DNA of 64,000 nt. Origin: Venturia oleaginea (lineage: Eukaryota > Ascomycota > Dothideomycetes > Venturiales > Venturiaceae). Location of the stretch: contig JABMLP010000026.1 in the NCBI GenBank assembly GCA_013176395.1, positions 124,001 through 188,000 of the forward strand, written 5' to 3'. Under the pieces are notes generated by a model, which was not told the DNA's origin, did no database searches, and was given only the letters and a program-made list of their open reading frames with translations. Both the position numbers and the translations under genes were made by a program. How positions within the stretch are numbered: the first letter of the stretch is position 1; each line of letters begins with the position of its first letter. Below are positions 1-13,117 of this stretch, one piece after another.

Positions 1-22
1 ATTTCCACTCCCTCTAGCCAGC

Positions 23-1217
23 ATGAACATCACACAGGTTCTAATTCAATCCCGCTTCCACTACTACCTCATGACTAACATCATCGCAAGCTGTACATTT
101 ATCCAATCAAATCCCTCCGTCCAACCGCTGTCAGCAGCGCGATAGCAACCAAAACTGGTCTCACTTACGACCGTCGATTTATGCTTCTCAAGCGTCTCGA
201 TGATGGCACCTACATGAACATGCTCGTATCTGCATTTCCAGAAATGACCTTGTTCCTTACTAGTATCAAGTTCCCATCATCCGAAACCGCCCAAGATGGA
301 GAAATCACCGTCACATTTTCTCCACCTGAGGGGGAAAAAACCATGATTATGGTGCCGCTGCTACCTGATACGGCGAATCTAGAGGCGCTTGATGTGAATA
401 TGCATAATTCGCCCTCGCAAGCCAAGAATATGGGTGAAAAATATAACCAATGGTTTAGCTCATGTTGTGGGTTCCCTGTTGTGTTGGCATATGTGGGAGA
501 TGTTCTACGACCTGTGCTGTTTGCCAACTCGGCCAAACCGCAGCCAGCCAAGTCGTCATCGTGGTTATCCAGTATCACGAGTTTCGTGTACGGCTCCAAC
601 AAAGAAAATCCCGATGTTGGAAATCGAGAGATAGCCTTCCAGGACTGTGCCCACTTCCTCGTCGTGACGGAAGAGTCGCTGAAGGCTGTTTCGGCGAAGC
701 TACCTGAAGGGGAGGATATGGATGTTACCAAGTTCAGACCGAACATTGTTCTTTCTGGCGCCGATCAAGCGTGGGATGAGGACTTCTGGGGCGAAGTGTC
801 GTTTGGAAGTCAAGATGGAAGAGTAGAGATCGAACTTCAACATAATTGCATAAGATGTAAGAGCATAAACATTGATTATCGAACTGGAAAACCTGGGACG
901 GGAAAGGTTGGGGAGATATTGAAGTTGATGCAAAGTGATCGGAGGGTTGATAAGGTGAGCCCGAGGCTAATACCTTCCATTTTTTCTTCCAATAGCTACC
1001 GAGATTGACCTTCGCTATAGCTCAAAAAGTACTCACCTGTATTTGGGCGATACGGGTTTCTTACAACAGGGAATGGGGAGGAAATTACGCTTGGAATGGA
1101 GGTCAATGTCAGTAAGAGAAATGAAGAAAGAAGTGGTTTTGGTAAGTTCGTCATTATATCAGACACTGTTTGATCCAAGGAATTATTGACGAAGAGTGAA
1201 CAGATTGGCCACTATGA
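23..1217 (+). CDS. MOSC-domain protein (mARC/YcbX-like molybdenum-cofactor oxidoreductase)
   Basis: Four-exon model 23-37, 91-954, 1021-1141, 1204-1217 gives 337 residues with all phases consistent. The first exon codes only MNITQ and joins LYIYPIKSLRPT, the hallmark opening of the MOSC N-terminal beta-barrel domain. TGLTYDRRFMLLK follows, then the MOSC domain (NIVLSGADQAWDEDFW, CIRCKSINIDY, YSPVFGRYGF). The Cys at about residue 261 in the RCKSINID motif is the expected molybdenum ligand of the mARC/YcbX branch. The family reduces N-hydroxylated compounds using sulfurated molybdenum cofactor; the substrate here is unknown. The C-terminus FDWPL is reached only through the last intron (1142-1203), and this ending is typical of fungal members. 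There is no N-terminal membrane anchor, so it is probably soluble. Family confidence is high; the 15-base first exon is the least certain part. Confidence 0.85.
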
Positions 1218-1454
1218 ATGCTTTCCACCCTCAATACAAGTTTGATCGTGCCGAGCTTCATACACGTCTTGATAGGAATGAACTCTGGATTTCATATGAT
1301 TTTATTTGTTCAGCTCGACGAAATCTGCCTCGTGTGGCCTTGGAGGGCAATAAATTTCTTTCCCTTCTTGATGTTTCCTCTTCAATCCCTTCCTGAATTG
1401 ACCTGTGAAGTATCCGTGGTGAACGCCTGGCTTGAAGATCAAAAAGGCCTAGGC

Positions 1455-2010
1455 TCTACCACACCCATGACATCTCTGCTCGAGAGCCTCCACATCCAAC
1501 ACTCCCCAATATACCCAATCCCAACCCTCCACTTCTCAAACTAAATCCACTCATCATCAATAATCGTCCACTCCTACGTCAAAAGGTCCCTAACATCCTC
1601 AACCCCGTCCTCAAACCAAACCTTCCATTCTACGATCATTCTCCCAACCGAGAATTGCAGATCGTCCTTAACCCATCATTCGCTTTCATGAGACTCTTCT
1701 CCAATTGTTGGAACGCCTTTCGTTGATGGGAGAGTTTCCTGCCGAAGATGGATTCATATCGAAGACTTCGCAGAGGATTTGTTGACGGATTTCGCGAGGG
1801 ACCCAACGCGTTATTTGGCTCACCGCTTCAACGGATGTTACCAGTGCTGATTTAGCCTTCTTCTCCTTGTTCTTCTGCGCTCCTGATTTATTCTTCTTCG
1901 CTTTTGCCGTCTTCCAGAAACCTGCGCCCGTTGTCCATATGATTCGGAATGTTGGTCAATGTGTCACTTGCATCGTTTCGGTGTTTACGTAAGCCACTCA
2001 TAAGAACTGA
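1455..2010 (-). pseudogene. Degenerate F-box-like ('LPREIRQQIL') gene remnant
   Basis: On the minus strand around 1803-1770 a frame reads VPREIRQQILCEVFDM, preceded by a lysine-rich stretch (KAKKNKSGAQKNKEKK). This is the N-terminal F-box-like motif of a large family of hypothetical proteins in Dothideomycetes. The frame stops at 1688-1686 (TGA). A second frame further down reads EWKVWFEDGVEDVRDLL and is interrupted by TAG at 1576-1574 and again at 1543-1541. Neither part is a full gene and no intron set restores one. I read it as a decayed copy. The two TAG stops are compatible with C-to-T (RIP-like) mutation, but two stops are too few to prove that. Borders are approximate. Confidence 0.5.
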
Positions 2011-2135
2011 TCGCTAAACAATGCTCCCGTCCTTCCCACTGCCCAAAATATTCAGAAAAGATCTGGACCAAGCGAGTGACTCTTCAATCTCCTGAAGGTC
2101 TCTGTTGACTCTCATCCGACTACCAGCTCCCAATC

Positions 2136-2518
2136 ATGGCTACGCAACCTTCCTCGAGCGCAAGAAGCACAAATGCCATCACGAAAGCCCCAACAATAAA
2201 TCCAGAATGAATATCTTTCCTAACACTTCCTCACGAACTTCGCCAACAGATTCTTCTACAGACCTACGAAGTCGAGTCGTCCGCGAATGGTACCCCAGTC
2301 TTGTTGGCTATATCTTTACACAAGTCAAGACCTTTAGTGCTTGGAAGACGACATACTCGATGTTCATGCCGATATTGTTGACGATTTCGAATTTGTTCCG
2401 ACAGAATGCGACCATATGAAAAGAAATATGGATGACTTTGAAGAAATTTACTTGGGTGGAAGACGAGGATGGTGCATTGGGTGGGGAGAAAGAGTAAGTA
2501 GAAATTTGAGGTCCTAGT
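2136..2518 (+). pseudogene. Second degenerate F-box-like gene remnant, divergent from the first
   Basis: An ATG at 2136 opens a frame of 24 residues (MATQPSSSARSTNA...) that hits TGA at 2208-2210. The same frame then continues as ISFLTLPHELRQQILLQTYE, the F-box-like motif of the family seen at 1.8 kb on the other strand. A different frame from about 2341 reads LEDDILDVHADIVDDFEFV and YLGGRRGWCIGWGE before stopping near 2518. So there is one nonsense codon and at least one frame change. A GT-AG intron at 2289-2337 is possible but leaves the wrong phase. The remnant lies back to back with the minus-strand copy about 130 bases away. Function cannot be assigned beyond the family motif. Confidence 0.5.
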
Positions 2519-2727
2519 CGTTTCGTCGATTTGGCTAGGAATGTTCAGAATCAAGGACTTACGTCAGGCTACGCGGCTAGATCAGAGGGAGACAACTGGC
2601 CAAGGCGGTCCCAAAGGTTCATCGCTTCATCGAGAGCTTTACAATGGTTGATAAACCGGCGTTGATTCCCTGCCTCTCTAATCCATATTTTGAACCTTGA
2701 CGTCCATCTACGTCCCGAACGTTCGAA

Positions 2728-4817
2728 TTAGATCAACCTGAAGTGCTGTTCCACACAGGCGTCGAAAATAGGCCTGGGAAATTCGTCGAAGTACACAACA
2801 CCAAGCCGGCGATACTCTCCATTGACACCAGGCTCTTCACTGACAATGAGTGCAGAAACTTTCACGATCGACAGATCTACTCCCCATCGTCCTGGAACCT
2901 CACCTCCGTGGACCATTAGACAAGAAACATGTTTGGGGAGATTGTCCACACATTCATCGAGGAACCAAGTATACCGGATAACTTCCACTGAACCTGTACT
3001 GGTATGCAGGCTTACTCTTTCGTCAATGCTGCACATGCAACTCCTGCTGTTCTTTGTTGAACGAGCTGAGACTTTCAGAACAGGGAAGATTTTAGCACGG
3101 CCTGTTATGGCTGCCTCACTGATTGCGGAACTCATAGGACGCCCGGTCCAGACCACAGTGGCATCAACGTCAAGCAGGAATGAGTCCGGACCTGTTCCAT
3201 ACCCACTTAAGGGCCCTTTGAGTTTCAACCACGTCCACGATGGTAGATTCAGAGTGTCCACAGCTTCATGGTCTGTTTCGTTGTCATGACCGACAAGGTA
3301 CCAAAGCAACTGTCGTGAGAGCTCACTTTTCCACAGGCCCACAACTGGCTCGGCATTGAAGAATCTTGCGTATGCTTGTGTCACGCCAGCCAGCGCTATC
3401 AGTTTGTCCTTGGCGAAGGTCAAATTTCGGAGTGCGTACTGGCGGATAACATCGTCCCAGCTTTCAAGGATTCGTATTGAGACATGTATGTCATCTATAT
3501 TCTCGTATGCTTCCCAATAGAGAGTAGACGACAACTCCCTCGGCGTCATACCTTCGGTGACCGTGTCGTCAAACTCCAGAGCATCCTCCGAGTCTACGAG
3601 AGATAGACAGTTCCAGTGCATTTGGTCCTCAGCGAAGGTGAGTGTCCTAAAAGAGAGGAGACGCTCCTGCAACGTCCATCCTCGGGTGTTCAAAGGGGCG
3701 TGGAGTATAAATTTTCTCTCATCAGGTCTGGGCCGAATAAAAAGCTGAGATTTCACTCCATTATCCACCACCTTGACCTCAAATGATGGCGATGCATCAT
3801 GGAAACATCCTGCATCTCCATTACTGCCCCAGGCAGCAGCTATAGTGACCTGTGCAGGCTCGTAGATAGAGGCCATGTTCGCAGCTTCTCTTGCCCAGTC
3901 ATCTGCATCATCTTGAATAATGCATAGAGAATCAATCCAAATATGCCGAAGTCCAAGTTCCTTGGTGACGGCGAACGAGTCTTGAAAGGTTTTGGGAAGA
4001 CTAGACGGATCAAACCCGCTCATGTGCTTTTCAAGGTTCGTTTTGATTGTTTTCAGCGGAAGACTCCCTCCCCAGCAATGGCTAAGTGCGGCATAAGGTA
4101 TCTGGGAACCGGGCAGTGGCTGGACAATCTTGACCATGGAGTCTGAAATTTCGATCAGCCGGGTCGGAGAACGATGCTCATGAGTTGAGGTCCATCTTTG
4201 GCAATAAGTGTGGGACCTTTTGCAGTCTTGGAGCCACCGCTTTGCGCTGGCGAGCCGCATGTCGGCCGTTGCTGATAAGTCGGACCGCCATATTGGGCTG
4301 TCGGGCGTGCTCTCTGTTGGTCATTAGCAAAGCACTAGAGGAACCACAAAGGGGACAGCAAGCGAGGCGTTTACAACTATCGGGATGGAAGCCTAGTATG
4401 CCATGAGATAAGAGATGCAAATCACCTTCCAACTGTGTCACGAGCTGCAATGTAGTGCTATTCTCCCTACTGTTCAAACGAACGGTCCCATGCTTGAATT
4501 CTCTGATCTCAAGTCAGCCGCCGAGCTTTCTTGAACGAAGTCGAGCGACGCGCTAACCCCTTGGACATGCTGACAGCAGAATTGAACGTCAGATGTCCAG
4601 AGACATCGAAGCAATATCTGCAGAGCGCACAGTCTAGTCTATAGGACGAATTTCCAGCGCTGCTCCGTTGAGGGTACCGAACGGATCCATCGTCCCGGTT
4701 CCGATGGCTCCGGACTTGATGCAGAATTATGTCTTCGCAGAAATTGCAAAGCCCGGGGACTGTGAACTTCTCACGCGCTGGAGCGTCGTAGATGACTTCT
4801 TGAAATGAACCAGGCAT
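2728..4817 (-). CDS. HET (heterokaryon incompatibility) domain protein
   Basis: The large exon (about 4313-2728) carries the HET domain: YAALSHCWGG, then LGLRHIWIDSLCIIQDD, WAREAANMASIYEPA and TIAAAWG, which are the conserved blocks of the family. HET proteins trigger cell death or growth arrest when incompatible hyphae fuse, often with a partner locus; no partner is recognisable here. Upstream, 4817-4558 codes an N-terminal segment with FTVPGLCNFCEDI and a CALCRYC motif, usual ahead of HET domains, and 4502-4378 codes a short middle segment. With introns 4503-4557 and 4314-4377 the phases give 656 residues, but both junctions use weak donors and are best guesses. The C-terminal half is family-specific and has no further recognisable domain. 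Confidence 0.8.
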
Positions 4818-4835
4818 ACTAGAATGCTACAAGAT

Positions 4836-4863
4836 TGAAATGTGAAATGTGAAATGTGAAATA
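4836..4863. repeat. 7-bp tandem repeat (TGAAATG x3 plus a variant)
   Basis: Three exact TGAAATG units (4836-4856) are followed by TGAAATA (4857-4863), immediately upstream of the HET start codon at 4817, so probably in its 5' leader or promoter. No function can be inferred from sequence alone. Confidence 0.8.
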
Positions 4864-5543
4864 ATGGTGAAGGCCGAGGCGAAGGAGGTACAGGTAGATG
4901 TCGAAGCTCGGGTTCAATTGAGCGTCGACTAAAATGCAGCCTCACGTGCTCTTGTTCAACTCTTTCGAACCCACGGATGGAATATTTAGAACTACCACAA
5001 AGAGGAATCTCATCTCAGATTCACTATATATAGATAAGCAATTCCCCTCCCAATCCTTCGCCCACTCAACGTTTGCAAGTAATCGATACCATCTTCCCGC
5101 AAAAGTCCCAAGAACATTTTCGCGGCCATCATCCACAGGTGTGGGAGTGTGTGTCCGCAACTGATCCGTCATTGCAAAGAGAATAATCCGCCGAATCAAT
5201 GTAAACTAAGCCCATATCTCCTCGCTAACCCCAGGCAGAACAGCAAACAACACAAGAGAGAAAATTGATCAAACGCCGCCGAGGTCGTAATAAGCTGTCT
5301 TGAAAGTCATCCAAGATTGCTCCACCCTTTCAAGCCATTCGAGCGTTCACTCCAATGCCGAAACACTCTTCAAACTGACAATTCCAAAGTGATGAAAGAT
5401 CCGCTCATTGTTTTCCAAAAAGTATAATCGATAGATATGTTGTTGGTCATGGTGGTGGTACAGGGTGCGGTATGGTATCGCACAAATCATCTCCAAAAGC
5501 GTGAGAACAGCGGGTATCGTGGCATGGGTATTTAAACAGCGAA
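4864..5543. other. Intergenic: HET promoter side and cyr1 3' side
   Basis: No convincing coding frame on either strand. Both flanking genes run on the minus strand, so this holds the HET promoter/leader and the adenylate cyclase 3' region. A possible TATA-like run (actatatataga) lies near 5021-5032. Confidence 0.5.
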
Positions 5544-8500
5544 TCAAAGAAGTAGCAGTCCTCGAGCCGGCGCCATCTCAAAAGCTGTATTCTCCTTGAG
5601 CATCTTCAACTCAGCCATTTGATCGGCGATTGATGAGAAAATATCAGACATGGGACAAGCCTTATGAAGCATCCCCTGGTTGAACGGATTGACCATGTTC
5701 CGGAGTGAGAGGGTTGTGATGCACGTCTGTCATCAAATTAGTAGACATCTCAATTTACTGTTACGCATCGACGACATACCTCAATTCTAGAAACTTGGTG
5801 CTCCACAAAGTTGAGCAAAAACCGATCCGTAATCTCACCACCCCGTTCCTTCATCCTCTCCAGCAGTGCAGTCTCCGGTGGTTTGAGGGATGTGGACCCA
5901 GGGCTTTCAAGTGTACTACAAAGCATCTCAAGCCTCAAACTAACATTCCACAAATCCCATACGTTGTCAGTGTCGATCGTCAGTTGACTGTCTCGTGTCT
6001 TAGTTCCAGCACCAGCCGCGTTGTTCGCAGCAGCTTCAGCTTCTGAGCGCTGCTGTTGAACGACAAGACGGCTCGCCAAAGCGTGCGGGTACATCAAGTA
6101 GATGTATTCCGGATTCTCGAGTCCTTTCAGTCGTCGCTCACCAAGGTCCTTGACTTCGAAGCCTTGACTGCTCAGAGACCGGAGCTCGCGTCGAATAGCC
6201 TGGCTCATGACTTCGTCCTGCATCGTCTCTTCTGATCCAGTAGAAGCAGATCGGTCAGATTCGATGTGCGTTTCGAGGAGTCGCTGAATCTCAGCGATGA
6301 AATCCGAGGAGACAGTGATCTGTCCACCGTCCGCGACAGAAGAGATGCGGGATGCTCTGTTCACCATGGGACCGAAGTAATCCATTCGTTTCGTGACGGG
6401 GTCCACTTCACACACCGGGGTGCCCCAATGAATGCCCATACGGACCGAGAGACCGCGGAAAATAACGTTGCCGTCAGCATCACACACCTCCTGACCGTTC
6501 ACACTGCCCAAAATTTCCTGCGGCCAGGCGACTTCCAAGAGCTGGTTCTGAATAGTGAAGCACCACAGAAGCGCAGAGGTGACGGTGGGAAATGATACCA
6601 TGAATGCATCACCTTCAGTCTTGACTTCGTAGCCACCAATGATCCGGAGATGTCTTCGCATAACCTCGTTGTGCATTTTGATGGCGGAGCGCATGGCAAC
6701 CGGATAGGTTTCCCAAAGTAGCGTCGAATTTTTGATATCAGTGAATACCAAGCTGACCTCTCCCGTTGGCGCATCCACTTCTTGGTCGAGTCGGGCCAAT
6801 TTGTTGTCAAGAACGCCCTCTCGTCCACGCTTGGTCCGTCGCGAATTGAAAAAGTCGTCAGTCTGGCCAGAGGGGCCCATTGACATGCTGTGAGTTCTGT
6901 ACCGTGCTCGTTCTTTCCGGCGCAGATCACTCACACCGATGATCATAACCATTATCTTATCTGAGGCGCCAAAGGCAATGGCAAGATCTCGTAGCTTCTG
7001 TGCAGCACGCATAAGGTCGTTTCGTTCTGACCGTGCCATGTCGACAGCGAAGTCTCGGGACAAGTACTTCCATAGTTCGCGTGAAGCAATCAGAATCATC
7101 TCGTCTGACTCGCGTATGGTAAACTGAGCAATGTGTGGTGCGGCGATAACCGCAGGCGACATCTGAATGTAGCCAAATGCACGAGATATCTCTAAAACGT
7201 CGTTGAGTTTTCCGTGCCTCGAAACGAAGCCGCCTGCATCTCTGATCCGTTGCCTCTCTGTAGTATCCGTCGGATCATGCTTGCGAGTGATGACCTTATG
7301 TGATCCCTCTGTCTGGATGAGTAAAGCCGTAGCATCTCCCACATTCGACACGTAAAGCTCCATCTCCTTCAAGAACAACACTGTCGCGACACATCCAGAA
7401 TGGAGATCTTCGTCGCCGAGTTCAGGTCCGGAAATGGAACCGCGATGGGCATTTCCGGTACCCTTGGCTTCCTGCGCACCCGTTGCTGCAATGGCAATTT
7501 CTTTGTTGAGGACCAGGTAGCTTCGTCGCAACGCGTCGCCGGGATTCTCAGTAGACCGCAAACGGTCCATCTCGTCCGTGAATCGATGCTTGAAATTTTC
7601 GTACAAGTATTTTGCGATCTTGGATCCACCTTGTTGCAAAGGCTGACCATCGAACATGCCCAAAATTGTCTCATCATCATGACTTTGGAACCTGTCAATG
7701 ACCATATCCATGGTGGAAAGGTGATCGTTACGACCAAGACTATCCGCCATTCCGTATGCCATGCTACCCACAGTGGATCCGGCAGTTCTCACACGCCTGT
7801 CTTCTGTCTGGTCTGGCACAGACGGGACCATCAAAGTCACGTCCATCAAGCCGAGAACTCGAAGCTTCTGTAGAGAAGTGAAATCCGTGAGGTCCTTGCC
7901 CCCTCTGCCTTGCATGGTGGAGCCACTTGGTTTGATCTCTAGTCGTTTGTTGCCGGACATATTGAGGTACTTCAGGTTATGATTCCAATTCCAATTCCAA
8001 TCGTATGGCCAATTAGAAACGTTGTATTTGAGAGAGTTACTTCCCACATCCATAACGGCAAGTTTCTGCACTTTTGCCAATTCAGCAGGAAGCACTTGAA
8101 ACTTGTTGTTGTTGATATGTAGAACCCTGAGTCCGCTGACTTCCTCTAAATCTTCTGCAGGTAATGCCGTGAAGTCGTTTCCGGAAAGGTAAAGCTCCGT
8201 CAATTGTGTCCACCTTCGAAGTGTTCGTGGAGGGATGTCGTAGAGAATGTTGTAAGACAGATTCAAGATTCTCAATTCAGGTAGGAGAGCAAGTTCGTCG
8301 AAAACTTCATCTTGCAATCTGTTATCTGCTAGGTACAGGTGCCGAAGAGATACAGCGAATGTATTGAGCATTCTGCTAGACAAGCTTGAATCTTTCCTCG
8401 AGATTGGCGCCACTGTCCCATCAGACAATCGTGATACGGCTGAACCTTTACGTCCACTCGCCGTTGCCGTGTATACAGAAGCCACGGAACCCTTCCGGCT

Positions 8501-11500
8501 ACCACTTCCTGGTGAAACAGTGCCACCAGTGCTGAGGTATCCAGACGTTTGACTTGGTCTTCTAGTATTAAAGTTTTCAAGGTTTCCAAGCTGGTCCTCA
8601 CTATTGTGATTTGACCCGCCACCAAGGCCTGGTGTCAAGACTGGTGTGCTTGTTTGTGAGTCAGGTAGTGCTGGCATAGGTGCTCCGGGCTTGGGAAATG
8701 AGCCAAGTACATTTGACGAAAGGTTGAGCGTCTCCAATTTCTTCGCAAACCAAAGCTGGGCTGGCAAAGAGTTGAGATTGTTCTCACGAAGATCGAGATA
8801 CCTCAGCTCTCCGAGACGACCGATATCAGGCGGCAAGCTGTTAAGAAGATTCTGGGCCATACTGAAGTGTTCAAGCCTTGTTAGCTTTCCGATGTGTGGA
8901 GAGAGCGATACAAAGTGGTTCTTGTCCAGCGTCAATTTGGTCAGGTTCGGTATTTTTTGGAAGAGGTCGTCAGGCAATGCCGCCAGTTTCGCCTTCTCAA
9001 TGTTCAGATTTGAGAGCGTCGGTATCGGTGCAGATATGTCGAATCGTGTCACAGGGTTGTGGTTGAGATGGAGTACGCGCATTTTCGTGAAAGTCCCTTC
9101 AAATGCCGAGATCGAGTTGTGGCCGACCATCAAATACTCCAGCTTCGGTAGTAGGGCCAGGACATCGATATTGTCGATGGCATTGTGACGCACATCACAC
9201 TCCCTAAGGTTTGCCAAGTTGCTAGCAGTGGATGGGAAAGGACCAGAAAGCTTGTTGTTTGTGGCCCAGAGTCTCTCCAAGGATGTAAGATGGCCGATCT
9301 GTGTTAGTGTGGAGATGGAATTGAAGCTGATGTCGAGATCTACAAGAGTCTTGATGTTGCACATGTATTCGGGAAACTCGGACAGTGAATTCGATGCCAG
9401 ATTCAAGCTTCGTAGGGCTTTGTAAGCACCAAAGTACTGTGGCAAATAAGTGAGTTTGTTGTTTGACAGCCGTAAGCTGATGAGGTTTTGGAGTTTCTGC
9501 AAATCTGCATGCTCAAGTTGTTCCAGACGATTATTTGAAACATCCAACATTGTCAGTCGCCCTGCGAGACTGAGACTTGGAGGTAGTCGCCATGCTTCGT
9601 TGCTGGTGAATTTGATCTCGCGAAGGTTCACACATGCTTGAACAAAGTCTTTGGGAACATCAAGAGACAGATTACGTGAGAGATTGACAGATACGATTTC
9701 CGCGGCTTTTTGGTACAGCGTAATAGGAATCGTGATAAGGTTCCTGCCTTGGAGGTCGATATGTGCAAATTTCTGCATCTTGGTAAACCCAGGATCCTTC
9801 TCTAGGCTGGAATATCCAGTCATCTTTGCAGGGAGGAAGGTAAATCGACACAAGTAGCTGTTGTCTTCTCGGCCGACATCCTCAATGTGGTCCGTGTCGA
9901 TGTATCCGGCTTGTTCAAGCAAACGCTTTTGTATGACTAAGGGGCGCTCATTTTGTTCCAACTGCCGAGAAGTATCATGCTTTCGCATGACGATGTGGTA
10001 GTTGTCCAGATCGTCCTGAAGGAATGTCTTCTTGCCAATCAACCCGATGATCTCTGACACGGTAGTGTTCAGCCCAACGGAAAGAACAGCAAAGGTTGAG
10101 TCGGCACGGAATATTCGAACGCAGAATGGAGGACCACTGTTTTCGTCCAGCATGGGCTGACCGTCATCATCGAGTTCTCGTAACCGGCCGACGTTCTCAT
10201 CTGCAACTCTCTTGACCGCCCAAGAATCAGGAGCGTCCCAAGCACCCTGAGATAGGTCCGGCTCTTTGCCATTCTTTTCCTTGGCGTCTTCGGGGGGCCA
10301 GCCAGTAAATATTTCTTCCCCCTGGCCGACAGGAGGTGTCATTGGACCTTTCGTGGCAATGATGCCCTCCATGGATGTGAGATCCGTGTCAAGATTCCAC
10401 AAAGCCCCTCCACCAGCGGCTCCTGGAGCCACTTCATTCGGATCTCGGCCTAGAGGTTGTTCGTATTGCTTTCTGCTACCCTTAAAAGGAAGTCGGCCAT
10501 GGTGTCTGCTGCTGGTCGAAGCAGTGGACAAGGCTGCCCCCTTCTTCACCGAGCTAGACTGCGAACCCTGCTTCTTGACGCTGCTTGAAGGTGCCTCTGT
10601 CTTGGATCCTTTGCCATAGCGTGGCTGCTGTAACGAAGGACTCGACTGGGACAGCTCGCGAGTAGAATCGGGTGGGCGATGGTCCTTTTTGTCCCGACCT
10701 CTAATTTTATCAAAGATGGATCTTTTGACGCCGGAACCCAAAGTCAGAGGCGATTTCTGAGACATGATGCTACTATGTGCGCTGGGCGTAGGACTGCTGG
10801 GACGAGGAGGCTGGACTAAAGTGGTCTTGGAACTCATGGCCGATGGAATGGCAGAGGGGAAATCGGCACGACGGAAGGAGGCAGTGGAGTCAATCCTAGT
10901 CATGACAGGTCGCAATGGCGTGTCTTGCGGTTGCTCTCCGGTTTTTGGTTCGTCCCTACTCCGCGTATGTCTGTGGCCAGGAAGGTGCAATCTGTGATTA
11001 TGGTGAGGCCGCGAGACTCGTGAGGATGGTCCAGCATTTTGATCAGGGGGAGGAGGCAGTTCCTGCAGAAGTGTTAGTAGCCGTCAAACAGAATGGAATA
11101 TTGTTCGAGACAAGCACGGCGGACTGCAGGTCAATTCACTCCCAGCCTGAGACTCAGACGCCTCTTTGTTTGTTCTTTTACATTACTACGAAAACTGCGC
11201 ACCTTATTGCTAAAGTCTTGGAATTCCCAGGGAGTGACTTCGCTAGAATGGGGTGTCCTCGGTCTAGAAAAGCTTGCGGGTGATTCTGGCCTGCTAACAT
11301 GCAGCCCGATGGCATTGTTGGCAGCAGAATTGGTACGATGTCGAGCTTGACGAATCGCTGTGGGATCTGACGGTGGTCCTCCAGCAGTGAACAATGATGA
11401 CGGTGGTAGGCTGGAATTTGAGTTTTGTCTCGAGTTCTCATTGCCAGGATAGTCCTCGCCAAAGAAGCCATGTAATTTCTTGTTGAAGCCTCGCCCTACA

Positions 11501-12316
11501 CTGGATTTTGAGCCAATGCTACTGACTGTTGTCGCACTTGCTATTGACGGCCTCCTATCCTCCCCTGGGAAGCCATTCATATCCTCTTGTGAGCTTCCAG
11601 GTCGAAAGCCTGGTGAAAGTTGGCCTATGTCCTCGCTCGAATCATCGTAGAAGCTATTTCCGAACACGCTAGAAAGCATTGGAGGGTTACCATTCGCCCA
11701 TGGAGGATTATCATGTGGTGAAAGGGCTGTAGGAGGTTGTCGATTTATCGCAGGGACTCGGGGAGCTGGCCCAGACGTCTCAAGCACGCCAAGTTCTTTC
11801 CTATGATTCCCAAATCCTGCTCCTACGTTTCTAGGACTGCCGGTTTCCCATGATGCGATCGTATTTCGTGTGTTCGTCGAAAGAGGAGCTGCAGAGCCTG
11901 GCGAGATCTCGAGGTCTTTATCAGCACTGCAAGATCCCGTCAGCATCCATTCAGCGCATGATGGCAGGACATGCGCGGGTTGAAAGAGTGAAGATCGAGG
12001 CAAGAGTCGAGAGCGATCCTCAAAGAGAGCAAAACAGAAGTCAGCACTTGGGGGCGAGCCTCGCTTGATCAAATGGAGCATTCGCATGCCCAATCCCGTC
12101 CCAACTGCCTCGCCAGCTTCGCCAGCTTCATCAAGTGAACGAGCCTATTTCGCATAAAGATACGTACCTCCTATCCTTGTCGGTCGAAACACGTACGGGC
12201 GTCCTCTGTCTCTGCTGCGACCCGAAGATAGCCTTCACCGTGTCAGTTGACTTGAAGCTATCGGCCGAGCTCGCGGTAGACCCATGGCGCGCAGCATCCG
12301 TCTCTCTCCTCGTCAT
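5544..12316 (-). CDS. cyr1: Adenylate cyclase, fungal membrane-peripheral type
   Basis: Four-exon model 12316-12168, 11926-11140, 11062-5780, 5726-5544 gives 2133 residues, the usual size. Order of domains: serine-rich N-terminus starting MTRRETDAARHGSTASS; a G-alpha-binding-like segment (LDTDLTSMEGII, about 535); Ras-association domain (about 620-725, FCVRIFRADSTF); some 20 leucine-rich repeats (about 750-1360); PP2C-like domain (about 1400-1690, GMFDGQ, SNVGDATALL); class III cyclase domain (about 1745-1910, VFTDIKNSTLLWE and GGYEVKTEGDAF supplying the two metal-binding Asp); and a C-terminal tail for CAP-type partners. It makes cAMP for PKA under Ras/G-protein control. The last exon is reached by a clear 53-base intron (5727-5779). 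Intron 1 (11927-12167, 241 bases) is long for this window and its acceptor is the weakest call. Confidence 0.95.
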
Positions 12317-13117
12317 GACGTTTTGGTTTCGGTGGCAGAAGTATAGAGGCCAGAGGGCTTCAACCCGTCGCGAAGCAGTGAATCGCCAGATGTCGCTGCC
12401 ACTGGCACGGCGACGCAGGGCGAAGGATACCGGTACGGTGGTTTAGTACATGGGTATCGTATTGTACGGCAGCGCGACGAACAGCGCACCAGGATCAGTT
12501 GGAGCTGTGGTATTGTATGCAGCCAGCTGGAGCTGTGGTGGTGTTTGCAAGTGGAAGTGGTGGAGACGCCTCACATCCGGACCGTCAAGGTGCTCACTTT
12601 CTGATACACAGCGAAATGCGGCGAAAGCATTGGATGCTGAGGTGCTGACCGAACTATTGCACTGGCCAGTGCCAGTCTAACGCGAACGAGACAGGTGGAT
12701 CTAGTGATTGCCAGTATTTCCCTTTTGGGCACAAGTGATGGTCTTGAGCCTCCGAGACGAAATGGAGGATATTAATCTCTCCATTCCCTCAGCACAACCA
12801 CAGCACGTTCTAGTTCTAGTTACCCAGCTCCCTTGCCGAGGACACCTATTCATTAACGCAGTCTCAAAGGAGCAACATACGGAGGCGACTACCGCGCTGA
12901 AAGAAATCCCGACGATGCACCATGGCAAAGAATCGAATGTTTATTGAAGACACGTAATGGAAATGTGGTTGAGGTCGATGGCGATGTGGAGGCTGAATTC
13001 ATGGAGACTTGGCACGAGCGCGAAGCGTTCTATCTGAAATTGGACAGTACTTATGTTCTCTCTCCCTCTCTTTCGTGCCGACCTTCTTTCCAATGTTGTC
13101 CCTCAAATACCCCTCCT

